Assembly: GCF_009852415.1 (NCBI RefSeq)
Contig: NZ_WOXS01000002.1
Coordinates: 8,326,117 to 8,390,116 of the forward strand
DNA: 64,000 nt
Direction: 5' to 3'
DNA from: Streptomyces sp. Tu 3180
Lineage (GTDB): Bacteria; Actinomycetota; Actinomycetes; Streptomycetales; Streptomycetaceae
The position numbers and the translations under genes are program-made. Below, piece by piece: positions 8,021-17,994 of the stretch. Positions within the stretch are counted from its first letter, which is position 1. Each line of letters opens with the position of its first letter. The notes under the pieces were generated by a model. It searched no databases. It saw only the letters and a list, made by a program, of their open reading frames with translations, and was not told the origin of the DNA.

Positions 8021-8965
8021 ATGACCACGCGTGAGGTCGAGCACGAGATCACCATCGACGCCCCGGCCGCCGCGGTCTACGACCTGCTCGCGGACGTCAC
8101 CCACTGGCCGCGGATCTTCCCGCCCACCATCCACGTCGACCGGCTCGAGCGGCAGGGCGACGAGGAGGTGATCCGCATCTGGGCCACCGCCAACGGCCGG
8201 CCCAAGAACTGGACCTCGCGCCGGACGCTGGACGCCGACCGCCTGACCATCGCCTTCCGCCAGGAGATCCCGGCGCCGCCCGTGCGGCACATGGGCGGCA
8301 CCTGGATCATCGAGCCGACCGGCGAGGCCGTCTGTCGGGTGCGGCTGCTGCACGACTACAGCGCCGTCGGCGACGACCCGCACGACCTGCTGTGGATCGA
8401 GCGGGCCGTGGACCACAACAGCACCTCGGAACTGGCCGCGCTGAAGGAGAACGTCGAGCGCGTGCACGCCGCCGACACCGAGCGGCTGACCTTCTCCTTC
8501 ACCGACACCGTGCACGTCGCCGGCAGCGCCAAGGACGTCTTCGACTTCATCAACGAGGCCGACCGGTGGGCCGAGCGGCTGCCCCACGTGGCCGTCGTAC
8601 GCCTCACCGAGGACACCCCGGGCCTGCAGGAACTGCAGATGGACACCCGCGCCAAGGACGGCTCGGTGCACACCACCAAGTCGTACCGCGTCGTCTTCCC
8701 GCACCACAAGATCGCCTACAAGCAGGTCACGCTGCCCGCCCTGATGACCCTGCACACCGGCGAGTGGACGTTCACCGAGACCGAGGAGGGCACCACCGCC
8801 TCCTCCCAGCACACCGTCACCCTCAACACCGACAACATCACGCGCGTGCTGGGCGCCGACGCCACCGTCGCCGACGCCCGCGCCTACGTGCACACGGCGC
8901 TGTCCACCAACAGCCGCGCCACGCTGTCCCACGCCAAGGCCCACGCCGAGCAGAAGAAGGCCTGA
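8021..8965 (+). CDS. Didomain aromatase/cyclase (SRPBCC)
   Basis: A 314-residue protein with two START/Bet v1-like (SRPBCC) halves. The N-terminal half begins EHEITIDAPAAAVYDLLADV with WPRIFPP; the C-terminal half begins with FTDTVHVAGSAKDVFDFI and WAERLPHV. Two-domain aromatases accompany reducing type II PKSs and dehydrate and aromatise the first ring of C9-reduced polyketides. It follows the ketoreductase by 37 bp behind CGAGGAGA and precedes an oxygenase by 2 bp, so it is part of the core operon. Confidence 0.94.
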   Translation: MTTREVEHEITIDAPAAAVYDLLADVTHWPRIFPPTIHVDRLERQGDEEVIRIWATANGRPKNWTSRRTLDADRLTIAFRQEIPAPPVRHMGGTWIIEPTGEAVCRVRLLHDYSAVGDDPHDLLWIERAVDHNSTSELAALKENVERVHAADTERLTFSFTDTVHVAGSAKDVFDFINEADRWAERLPHVAVVRLTEDTPGLQELQMDTRAKDGSVHTTKSYRVVFPHHKIAYKQVTLPALMTLHTGEWTFTETEEGTTASSQHTVTLNTDNITRVLGADATVADARAYVHTALSTNSRATLSHAKAHAEQKKA

Positions 8966-8967
8966 CC

Positions 8968-10440
<1,473 letters not shown>

Positions 10441-10490
10441 CCCACCCCCCACCGCAAGCGTCACGCTCGCATCCGAAGAAAGGAAACACC

Positions 10491-11993
10491 ATGAAAGGGA
10501 CAGCGGTGGACACCGATGTCGTCGTCGTGGGCGCGGGGCCGACCGGCCTGATGCTCGCCGGGGAACTCGCCCTGGGCGGAGCACGCGTCGTCGTGGTCGA
10601 GAAACTGACCGACCCCACCATGCAGTCGCGCGGCCTGGGCTTCACCGCCCGCACCATGGAGTCCTTCGACCAGCGCGGCCTGCTGCCCCGCTGGGGCGGC
10701 CTGGAGACCATGCCGGTCGGGCACTTCGGCGGCATCCAGTTCGACTACTCCGTCCTGCCGGACGCCCACTTCGGCGCGCGCGGCGTGCTGCAGTGGAAGA
10801 CCGAGGAGGTCCTGGAGAAGTGGGCCACCGAACTCGGCGCGGACATCCGGCGGGGCTGGGAGTTCACCGACCTCGCCGACGGCTTCCTGGACGGCGACGC
10901 CGTCGAGATCGCCCTGGACACCCCCGACGGACCGCAGCGGCTGCGCGCCTCGTACCTGGTGGGCTGCGACGGCTCGCGCAGCCGGATCCGCAAGGCGGCC
11001 GGCTTCGACTTCCCCGGCATCCCCGCCACCCGCAAGATGTACGTCGCCGACGTCGTCGGCTGCGACCTGCGCCCGCGCTACCTCGGCGAGCGGCTGCCCC
11101 GGGGCATGGTCATGGTCGGCCCGCTGGGCGACGGCGTGAACCGGCTCATCGCCTGCCCGCACGGCGCCCCGGCCAGCGACCGCGACGCCAGCGTCCCCTT
11201 CCAGGAGGTCGCCGACGCCTGGGAGCACATCACCGGGGAGGACATCCACCACGGCGGCGCCAAGTGGGTCAGCTCCTTCACCGACGCCACCCGCCAGGCC
11301 TCCCAGTACCGGCGCGGCCGGGTCTTCCTGGCCGGCGACGCCGCCCACATCCACCTCCCGGCCGGCGGGCAGGGGCTGAGCACCGGGGTGCAGGACGCGG
11401 TCAACCTCGGCTGGAAGCTGGCCCTGGTCACCCGCGGGGCGGCACCGCGGACGCTGCTCGACACCTACCACGCCGAACGGCACCCGGTGGGCCGGCGGCT
11501 GCTGATGAACACCCGCGCCCAGGGCACCATCTTCCTCGGCGGCGAGCAGGCGGACCCGCTGCGCGAACTGTTCGCCGAACTGCTGCGCCACGACGACGTC
11601 AAGAAGCACCTGGCGGGCATCGTCAGCCACCTCGACATCCGCTACGACCTCGGGCCGCAGGCCGGCGACCACCCGCTCACGGGCCGCAGGATGCCGCCGC
11701 GCACGCTGCGGGGCGAGGGCGGCCGCACCCGCATCGCCGAACTGCTGCACGGCGGGCGCGGCGTGCTGCTGGACCTGGCCGACGACGCCGGGGTGCGGCG
11801 CGCGGCGGCCGGCTGGCAGGGCCGCGTGGACGTGGCGACCGTGACCGCCGCGGACGACGCCGCCACCGAGGCGCTGGCCGGCGCGACGGCCGTGCTGGTC
11901 CGCCCCGACGGCTACGTGGCGTGGGCCGGCACCGCGGCCCACGACGGACTCACCGACGCCCTGCAGCGCTGGTTCGGCGCCGCGGCCCACTGA
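10491..11993 (+). CDS. PHBH-type FAD-dependent hydroxylase
   Basis: A 500-residue class A flavoprotein oxygenase. FAD fold VVVVGAGPTGLMLAGEL, DG motif VGCDGSRSRIRKA, GD motif FLAGDAAHIHLPAGGQG, and a C-terminal thioredoxin-like domain ending LQRWFGAAAH. AAAGGAAAC precedes the ATG, 50 bp after the previous oxygenase. It closely resembles the genes at 1603 and 37266 in motif wording and in the conserved MxSRxLGFTxRTxExxDQRGLL segment, suggesting duplication in the cluster. It is the last gene of the rightward core operon before strong hairpins. Confidence 0.9.
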   Translation: MKGTAVDTDVVVVGAGPTGLMLAGELALGGARVVVVEKLTDPTMQSRGLGFTARTMESFDQRGLLPRWGGLETMPVGHFGGIQFDYSVLPDAHFGARGVLQWKTEEVLEKWATELGADIRRGWEFTDLADGFLDGDAVEIALDTPDGPQRLRASYLVGCDGSRSRIRKAAGFDFPGIPATRKMYVADVVGCDLRPRYLGERLPRGMVMVGPLGDGVNRLIACPHGAPASDRDASVPFQEVADAWEHITGEDIHHGGAKWVSSFTDATRQASQYRRGRVFLAGDAAHIHLPAGGQGLSTGVQDAVNLGWKLALVTRGAAPRTLLDTYHAERHPVGRRLLMNTRAQGTIFLGGEQADPLRELFAELLRHDDVKKHLAGIVSHLDIRYDLGPQAGDHPLTGRRMPPRTLRGEGGRTRIAELLHGGRGVLLDLADDAGVRRAAAGWQGRVDVATVTAADDAATEALAGATAVLVRPDGYVAWAGTAAHDGLTDALQRWFGAAAH

Positions 11994-12058
11994 CCCCCCA
12001 CGCACGACCGGCCCCCCTCTCGGTGCGCACCCCCCTTTTTTCCCGCACCGAACCCCCC

Positions 12059-12109
12059 GGGCGGCCGGGGCGTGCGGTGCCCCCCCCGCACCGCACGCCC
12101 CGGCCGCCC
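12059..12109. terminator. Perfect 22-bp terminator hairpin between convergent genes
   Basis: 12059-12080 and 12088-12109 are exact reverse complements around a seven-C loop. Just upstream, a C6T6 tract at 12030-12041 is flanked by CGGTGCG and CGCACCG. Together they likely end the rightward core operon. Confidence 0.7.
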
Positions 12110-12219
12110 CCGCGCATGCCCCGCCGCGCCCGAACGCGGCGCAGGACCCCGCCCCGGGGCGGCCGAAAGGCCCCCGGCCGCCCCGCAACCCCGGCGGACC
12201 GGCACCCTGGGCCGCACGA

Positions 12220-12266
12220 CCGAGGCCCCGGCCGCCCCCCTTCGCGGGGCGCGGCCGGGGCCTCGG
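12220..12266 (-). terminator. Terminator of the O-methyltransferase gene
   Basis: A 16-bp perfect stem (12220-12235 with 12251-12266) lies 18 bp beyond the stop codon of the leftward methyltransferase gene. It is separate from the hairpin that serves the rightward operon. Confidence 0.65.
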
Positions 12267-12283
12267 CGGATCCGGCGCGGCGA

Positions 12284-13369
12284 TCAGACCGGCACGGCCT
12301 CGACGACCGACACCGCGGACGCCGTCTCCACCACGCGCTCCAGCCGGAAACCGGCACGGGCCAGCAGGTCGGCGTACTGGGCGGCCGTGCGCTCCCGGCC
12401 CCCGACGAGCAGCATCAGCCACAGGTCGACCAGCTTGCCCGAGTGCGGCTCGTCGCCCTGCTCCGGCACGACCATCTCCACCAGCAGCAGCCGGCCGCCC
12501 GGCCGCACGGCCGCCCGCACGTTCCGCAGGATCCTCAGCGCCTCCTCCTCGGGCCAGTCGTGCACGATGTGCTTGAGGACGTAGGCGTCGGCGCCGGCGG
12601 GAACCTCGCCGAACAGGTCACCGGCCACGGTCGTGCACCGGTCGGCGACCCCCTCCCGGGCCAGGAACTCCGCGGCCCCGTTGCCCTCCACCCGCGGATC
12701 GAACAGGACGCCGCGGACCTCGGGGAACGCGCGCAGGATGCCCGACAGCAGCCCGCCCTGCCCGCCGCAGAAGTCCAGCACGGTGCCGAAGGCGGAGAAG
12801 TCGTAGGCGGCGACCACCGGAGCGGTCTCGGTGGCGGACATGTTGCCCATGCCGCCGATGAACACCGCGCCGTACTCCGGATTGCTCTCCAGGTACTCGA
12901 ACTCGCCCATGCCCCGCAGCTTCGGCGGGCTCGGCTCGCCGGTGACCACCGTCTCCAGGAAGGTGCTCCAGTCCTCCCAGTGGATCGGATGCCCCATCAG
13001 CAGCGCGATGTCCCGCATCGTCATCGGGTGGTCGGCGCGCAGCGCCTCGCCCATCGGGGTCAGCCCGTACGTGCCGTCCGGGCGGCCGGCGAAGACCCCG
13101 TGCGCGGCCAGCAGCCGCAGCACCCGGCCCAGGGCGTCCGGATGCGCGCCCACCCGCCCGGCGATCTCCTCCGGGGCGAGCGGACCGTTTGCCAGCGCCT
13201 CGGCCACCCGCAGCTCCGCGGTCACCCGCAGCGCCTGCGTGACCATCGATCCCATGATCAGCTCGAGCAGGGCGAAGGGCGGCGGCGCCATTTCCCTGAC
13301 CTGCCTCTGCAGTTCCGCCCGCTGTTTTTCCAGGTCGCGGACCACCGAAGGGGGCGGCATTTCGGGCAT
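12284..13369 (-). CDS. SAM-dependent O-methyltransferase (class I, hydroxyneurosporene/ASMT type)
   Basis: A 361-residue methyltransferase with an N-terminal dimerisation/winged-helix part (LLELIMGSMVTQALRVTAEL, EEIAGRVGAHPDALGRVLR) and a C-terminal Rossmann domain with the SAM motif TVLDFCGGQGG. The catalytic region VLKHIVHDWPEEEALRIL contains the conserved His-Asp. A good ribosome site (GGAGG, seven bases) fits the ATG at 13369. Homologs methylate phenolic hydroxyls of aromatic polyketides. It is transcribed away from the ScyD-like gene from a shared ~250-bp promoter region. The methylated position is not predictable. Confidence 0.9.
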   Translation of the reverse strand: MPEMPPPSVVRDLEKQRAELQRQVREMAPPPFALLELIMGSMVTQALRVTAELRVAEALANGPLAPEEIAGRVGAHPDALGRVLRLLAAHGVFAGRPDGTYGLTPMGEALRADHPMTMRDIALLMGHPIHWEDWSTFLETVVTGEPSPPKLRGMGEFEYLESNPEYGAVFIGGMGNMSATETAPVVAAYDFSAFGTVLDFCGGQGGLLSGILRAFPEVRGVLFDPRVEGNGAAEFLAREGVADRCTTVAGDLFGEVPAGADAYVLKHIVHDWPEEEALRILRNVRAAVRPGGRLLLVEMVVPEQGDEPHSGKLVDLWLMLLVGGRERTAAQYADLLARAGFRLERVVETASAVSVVEAVPV

Positions 13370-13622
13370 GCGATTCCTCCCGTGCGGTATGTGCACACTC
13401 TGTCCCAGCCGCCGAACGGGCAAGGGACCCGGCTGTCCACGGTAGGAAGAATTTTCGGGGCCCGCCGGAGGGCCGCTCGAATTCCGGTCGTGTCTGAATT
13501 CACTCTGTTTAAGTGCGGAAAATAAGCGGTCAGACACACCCGCCGGTCCCCCTATGGTGGCGCAGGTTTCGCGTCCGACTCTCCGAATCATCGGGGGAAT
13601 CATGCAGCAGCAAAGGAGAGAC
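13370..13622. promoter_or_regulatory. Divergent promoter region between methyltransferase and ScyD-like genes
   Basis: This 253-bp divergent region is less GC-rich than its flanks. It contains direct GAATTC-containing repeats near 13478 and 13496. Two CTGTCC hexamers at 13400 and 13433 are 33 bp (three 11-bp steps) apart. No clear -10/-35 pair is claimed. Confidence 0.35.
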
Positions 13623-14705
13623 ATGTCGAATTCACGCACCTCCTGGAAGAAGACCCTGCCGGCGGCCGCCGCCGCCGCGATGCTGGCGGCCCCGCTGGCC
13701 GCCGCACCGGCCCAGGCCGACGAGGACCCCCTGGCCGCGGTGACGGTCGTCGCCTCCGACCTGAAGAACCCGCGCGGCATCACCGCCCAGTCCGACGGCT
13801 CCCTGCTGGTGGCCGAGGCCGGCGAGGGCCTGCCGGGCTGCGCCGCGGGCACCCGCTGCCTGGGCGCCACCGGCGCCCTGGTCAAGGTGCCCTTCGGCGG
13901 CAAGAAGAGCCGCGTGGTGACCGGCCTGCCCTCCACCGCCGTCGGCGCCGCCGACCCCACCACCGTCAACGCCAGCGGCCCGGTCCAGGCCGTGCGCGAC
14001 GCCGCCGGCGGCTACACCGTGCTGGCCGGCTTCGGCGGCCCGGGCACCCCCCAGCTGCGCTCCTCGCTCGGCGACGCCGCCAAGACGCTGGGCACCGTCT
14101 TCCGCACCGGCGACGGCAAGGTCCTCGGCGACCTGGTCACCCACGAGGCCGCCCTGAACCCCGACGGCGGGGACGTCAACGGCAACCCGTGGCGGTTCGT
14201 GCAGGACGGCTCGGGCTTCCTGGCCACCGACGCCGGCGCGAACGACGTGGTCGCCGTCCCGGGCACCGGCACCACCTCCACCCAGTACGTGCTGGCGAAG
14301 AACGGCACCGCCGAGTCGGTGCCCACCGGCATCGTCAGGAAGTCGGACGGCACGCTCTACATAGCCGACATGGGAGGCGGGCAGGTCGGCGGCTCGCGCA
14401 TCTGGAAGGTGCCGCCGGGCCAGCAGCCGCAGGTCCTCGTCTCCGGGCTGACCAACCTCGTGGACCTCGCCTTCGACTGGAAGGGCGACCTGCTCGCCCT
14501 GTCCTACAGCTCCTCCTCGCTGGCCGGGGCGCCGACCGCCGGCTCGCTGTCCGAGATCGACCTGAGCACCAAGACGGTCACCACCATCCCCACCGGCGGC
14601 AAGCTCAAGCAGCCCTCCGGCCTCGGGGTCGACGCCTTCGGCTGCGTGTACGTCACCAACAACTCCGTCGGCACCAACGGCCAGCTGGTGCGCATCGACT
14701 ACTGA
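13623..14705 (+). CDS. Secreted ScyD/ScyE-like beta-propeller protein
   Basis: A 360-residue exported protein. The signal peptide has a KK n-region, an alanine-rich core and an APAQADED cleavage region. The mature part is a repeat protein of NHL/SMP-30-like blades: VASDLKNPRGITAQSDGSLL, GALVKVPFGGKKSRVV, RKSDGTLYIADMGGG, PSGLGVDAFGCVYVTNNS. This matches the ScyD/ScyE family, named from the cyanobacterial scytonemin cluster. The ATG at 13623 has AAAGGAGA; in-frame starts further up lack this. It stands immediately before the Ebo-type operon. As Ebo genes accompany scytonemin export, the pairing suggests an extracytoplasmic role in handling the metabolite. Its biochemical activity is unknown. 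Confidence 0.85.
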   Translation: MSNSRTSWKKTLPAAAAAAMLAAPLAAAPAQADEDPLAAVTVVASDLKNPRGITAQSDGSLLVAEAGEGLPGCAAGTRCLGATGALVKVPFGGKKSRVVTGLPSTAVGAADPTTVNASGPVQAVRDAAGGYTVLAGFGGPGTPQLRSSLGDAAKTLGTVFRTGDGKVLGDLVTHEAALNPDGGDVNGNPWRFVQDGSGFLATDAGANDVVAVPGTGTTSTQYVLAKNGTAESVPTGIVRKSDGTLYIADMGGGQVGGSRIWKVPPGQQPQVLVSGLTNLVDLAFDWKGDLLALSYSSSSLAGAPTAGSLSEIDLSTKTVTTIPTGGKLKQPSGLGVDAFGCVYVTNNSVGTNGQLVRIDY

Positions 14706-15050
14706 GGTGCGCAGCCACCCCTGAGGTGCGCCTCGACCACCGCGGGCGGCCGGCGAAGGCCCGGCCCCCCCACCGTGCCGCCGACCGAGGCGCACCCCCC
14801 TTTTTCCGCGGCCCCGCCGGGTTCCCCCGCCGGCGGGGCCGCCGCCGTGCCCGCACCCGCGGCGGGCGCGGCACCCGCCCCGACCGGGCGGAACACGTGG
14901 TGGCCGGGCGGCGGCCACGCCTCCGGTGGGGAACGGCTCGGCCGCCGCTCGACGGCGGCCGGAGGGGGACCGCCGCCGGCCGCACGGATCGGCATCCTGG
15001 CCGGGCATCCGCTCGCGCGGACCCTCAGCCCACGCCCAAGGAGGCCGCCC
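14706..15050 (+). terminator. 345-bp intergenic region with T-tract terminator
   Basis: There is no supported gene here. GGTGCGCCTCG (14725-14735) pairs with CGAGGCGCACC (14786-14796), followed by C6 and T5 (14801-14805), resembling an intrinsic terminator for the ScyD-like gene. The remainder is GC-rich. A promoter for the Ebo-type operon is expected before the AAGGAGG site at 15039, but no motif is clear. Confidence 0.5.
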
Positions 15051-16178
15051 GTGTCCGTTCACGCCCCCACCCCCGCCGCAGAGCCCACCGGCGTGTGGCT
15101 GGTCGGCGCCCGGGGCTCGGTCGCCACGACGACCATCGCCGGCTGCGCCGCCCTGGCGGGAGGACTGCTGCCGCCCACCGGCCTGGTCACCGAGACGCCC
15201 GCGTTCGCCCACAGCGGCCTGCCCGCCCTGTCCGGCCTGGTCTTCGGCGGCCACGACACCGCCGGCAGCCCGCTGCCCAAGCGGGCCGAGCAGCTCGCCG
15301 CCCAGGGGGTGCTGCCGCACTGGCTGCCGGGCGCCGTGCACGGCGAACTGTCCGCCGCCGACAGCCGCATCCGCCCCGGCGGGCCGCTGCCCGGCGACGA
15401 GCGCGGCACCGAGGAACTGATCACCGCGTTCGCCGGGGACCTGCGGGAGTTCACCCGCACCACCGGCGCCGCCCGCACCGTCGTGGTGAACGTCGCCTCC
15501 ACCGAACCCGCCCCCGGCCCCGGCGAGTGGCCGGCCAGCTCCCTGTACGCGGCGGCCGCCCTGCGCGCCGGCTGTTCCTACGTCAACTTCACGCCCTCGG
15601 CCGGGCTGCACCACCCGCACCTGGCCGGCGCGGCCGCCGCCGCGGGCCTGCCCAGCGCGGGCCGGGACGGCAAGACCGGCCAGACCCTGCTGCGGGCGGT
15701 GCTGGCACCGATGTTCCGCCAGCGGGCCCTGCAGGTGCGGGCCTGGTCGGGCACGAACCTGCTCGGCGGCGGCGACGGCGCCGCGCTCGCCGACCCGGCC
15801 ACCGCCGCCGCGAAGAACGCCGGCAAGGAGCGGGTGCTGGCCGACAACCTCGGGCACACGCCGCAGGGCCAGGTGCACATCGACGACGTGCCGGTGCTCG
15901 GCGACTGGAAGACCGCCTGGGACCACGTCGCCTTCGAGGGCTTCCTCGGCACCCGCATGGTGCTCCAGACGATCTGGCAGGGCTGCGACTCGGCGCTGGC
16001 CGCGCCGCTCGTCCTGGACCTGGCCCGCCTGCTGGCCCGCGCCCACGAGGCGGGCCTGTCCGGGCCGCGCCCCGAACTCGGCTTCTACTTCAAGGACCCC
16101 GACGGCGACGGCACGTCCCTGGCCCAGCAGTACGCGGCCCTGCTGGCGTTCGCCGGCCGGCTGGGGGAGCACCGGTGA
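15051..16178 (+). CDS. Myo-inositol-1-phosphate synthase family protein
   Basis: A 375-residue NAD-dependent enzyme family member. The N-terminal fold is VWLVGARGSVATTTIAG. Other family blocks are NVASTEP, SYVNFTPS, GKTGQTLL, WSGTNLLGGGDG and the lysine block ERVLADNLGHTP. A GTG start follows AAGGAGG by five bases. The family converts glucose-6-phosphate to inositol phosphate; this branch is of the actinobacterial kind found with UbiA/Ebo genes rather than the housekeeping enzyme. Its stop overlaps the UbiA start (GTGA), so it feeds the same operon. Substrate could be another sugar phosphate. S. coelicolor has a similar pair near its CDA cluster, from memory. Confidence 0.85.
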   Translation: MSVHAPTPAAEPTGVWLVGARGSVATTTIAGCAALAGGLLPPTGLVTETPAFAHSGLPALSGLVFGGHDTAGSPLPKRAEQLAAQGVLPHWLPGAVHGELSAADSRIRPGGPLPGDERGTEELITAFAGDLREFTRTTGAARTVVVNVASTEPAPGPGEWPASSLYAAAALRAGCSYVNFTPSAGLHHPHLAGAAAAAGLPSAGRDGKTGQTLLRAVLAPMFRQRALQVRAWSGTNLLGGGDGAALADPATAAAKNAGKERVLADNLGHTPQGQVHIDDVPVLGDWKTAWDHVAFEGFLGTRMVLQTIWQGCDSALAAPLVLDLARLLARAHEAGLSGPRPELGFYFKDPDGDGTSLAQQYAALLAFAGRLGEHR

Positions 16179-17152
16179 GCCCCGCCCCCGCCGGCCTGGC
16201 CCGGCGCCCGCGCCCCGGCTCCCCGCACACCGCCGCCGCGGCCGCCGCCGCCCGCCCGGCGGTCCCCGCCGCCACGGCCCGGGCCTGGGCCGAACTGCTG
16301 CGGCTGCCCGCGGTGTTCACGGTGCCCGGCGACGTCCTGGCCGGCACCGCGGCCGCCGGGGCGCGGCCCGGCCGGCCGGCCGTCCTCGCGGTGGGCGCCT
16401 CGGTGTGCCTGTACGAGGCGGGCATGACCCTCAACGACTGGGCGGACCGCGCCGAGGACGCGGTGGCGCGCCCGCACCGCCCGCTGCCCTCGGGCCGCGT
16501 CCGGCCGCGGGCCGCCCTCACCGCGGCGGGCACGCTGACCGCGGCGGGCCTGGCCCTGGCCGCCTGCGCGGGCCGGCGCGCCCTCGCCGTCGCCGTGCCG
16601 CTGGCGGCCACGGTGTGGGCGTACGACCTGAAGCTGAAGCACACCCCGGCCGGTCCCGCCGCCATGGCCGCCGCCCGCGGCCTGGACCTGCTGCTGGGCG
16701 CGGCCGCCGCGGGCCGCCCGCTGCGCCCGGCCCTCGTCCCGGCGGCCACCCTGGCCGGCCACACCTGCGCCGTCACCCTGGTCTCCCGCCGCGAGACCGA
16801 GGGCGGCTCACCGGCGGCCCCGCTCACGGCCCTGGCGGCCACCGCGGCCGTGACCGCGAGCCTGCTGCCCCCCGCCCCCCGCCCCGCCGCACCCGGTCCG
16901 GCCGCGGACCGCCCGGCCGTACGCACCGCCCTGGCCCTGGGCTACCTCGCCACGGCCGCCCGGCCCCTGGCGCACGCCGCCCTGCATCCGTCCCCCGTGC
17001 TCCTGCAGCGGGCGGTCGGCGCCGGGATCCGGGCCACCGTCTGCCTGCAGGGGGCGCTGGCGGCCCGGGCCGGGGCGCCCGCGGCCGGACTGCTGACCGC
17101 GGCGCTGGCCCCGGTCGCGGCCCGGCTGGCACGCAAGGTGAGCCCCACATGA
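16175..17152 (+). CDS. eboC: UbiA-family prenyltransferase, EboC-like
   Basis: A 325-residue integral membrane protein with about eight hydrophobic segments after a ~25-residue cytoplasmic Ala/Pro-rich start. The first polyprenyl-diphosphate motif NDWADRAED sits near residue 89; a YDLKLKHTP segment follows near residue 149, where UbiA proteins carry the second motif. Here that second motif lacks the full DxxxD pattern. It should attach a prenyl group to a polar acceptor. With the inositol-phosphate synthase in front and Ebo genes after, it is assigned to the EboC (SCO3242-like) branch. The actual acceptor is unknown. GTGA overlap with the gene before and ATGA with the next. Confidence 0.85.
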   Translation: MSPAPAGLARRPRPGSPHTAAAAAAARPAVPAATARAWAELLRLPAVFTVPGDVLAGTAAAGARPGRPAVLAVGASVCLYEAGMTLNDWADRAEDAVARPHRPLPSGRVRPRAALTAAGTLTAAGLALAACAGRRALAVAVPLAATVWAYDLKLKHTPAGPAAMAAARGLDLLLGAAAAGRPLRPALVPAATLAGHTCAVTLVSRRETEGGSPAAPLTALAATAAVTASLLPPAPRPAAPGPAADRPAVRTALALGYLATAARPLAHAALHPSPVLLQRAVGAGIRATVCLQGALAARAGAPAAGLLTAALAPVAARLARKVSPT

Positions 17153-17994
17153 GCCGGCTGCGCCTGGGCTACGGCACCAACGGGCTGACCGACCTGCGCC
17201 TGGACGACGCGCTCGCCCTGCTCGCCGACCTCGGCTACGACGGCGTCGGCCTGACCCTCGACCACATGCACCTCGACCCGCTCGCCCCCGGCCTGGCCGC
17301 CCGCAGCGCCCGGGTCGCGCGCCGGCTGGAGGCGCTCGGCCTGGGCGTCACCGTGGAGACCGGGGCCCGCTACGTGCTCGACCCGCGCCGCAAGCACGGC
17401 CCGTCCCTGCTGGACCCCGACCCCGACGACCGCGCCCGCCGCGTCGACCTGCTCGTCCGGGCCGTCCGCGTCGCCGCCGACCTCGGCGCGCACGCCGTGC
17501 ACTGCTTCAGCGGCGTCCCGCCGGCCGGCACCGACGCGGACACCGCCTGGAAGCGCCTGGCGCACGCGCTGGAACCGGTCCTGGACGCCGCGCGGCGGAC
17601 CGGCGTCCCGCTCGCGGTCGAACCCGAACCCGGCCACCTGCTCGCCACCCTCGCCGACTTCCACCGGCTGCGGGCCGACCTCGGCGACCCGCCCCCGCTC
17701 GGCCTGACCCTGGACATCGGCCACTGCCAGTGCCTCGAACCGGACCCGCCCGCCGACTGCGTGCGCCAGGCCGCGCCCTGGCTGCGCCACGTGCAGATCG
17801 AGGACATGCGCCGCGGCGTCCACGAACACCTCCCCTTCGGCGACGGCGAGATCGACTTCCCGCCCGTCCTCGCGGCCCTGGCCGCCACCGGCTACCGGGG
17901 CCTGACCGTGGTCGAACTGCCCCGCCACTCCCACGCCGGCCCCGAACTCGCCGCGCGCTGCCTGCCCTTCCTGCGAAACGGAGGCACCCGATGA
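17149..17994 (+). CDS. Sugar-phosphate isomerase/epimerase-like TIM barrel protein
   Basis: A 281-residue xylose-isomerase-like TIM barrel. It opens LRLGYGTNGLTDLRLDDALA and has barrel-end metal-site blocks HCFSGVP, VEPEPGHLLATL, LTLDIGHCQC, HVQIEDMRRGVHEHLPFG and DFPPVLAAL. His/Glu/Asp residues in these blocks fit a divalent-metal site. Enzymes of this fold isomerise or epimerise sugars and inositols; here an inositol or sugar phosphate made by the preceding enzyme is plausible. ATGA overlap with UbiA before and four-base overlap with eboA after show strict co-translation. Confidence 0.85.
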   Translation: MSRLRLGYGTNGLTDLRLDDALALLADLGYDGVGLTLDHMHLDPLAPGLAARSARVARRLEALGLGVTVETGARYVLDPRRKHGPSLLDPDPDDRARRVDLLVRAVRVAADLGAHAVHCFSGVPPAGTDADTAWKRLAHALEPVLDAARRTGVPLAVEPEPGHLLATLADFHRLRADLGDPPPLGLTLDIGHCQCLEPDPPADCVRQAAPWLRHVQIEDMRRGVHEHLPFGDGEIDFPPVLAALAATGYRGLTVVELPRHSHAGPELAARCLPFLRNGGTR

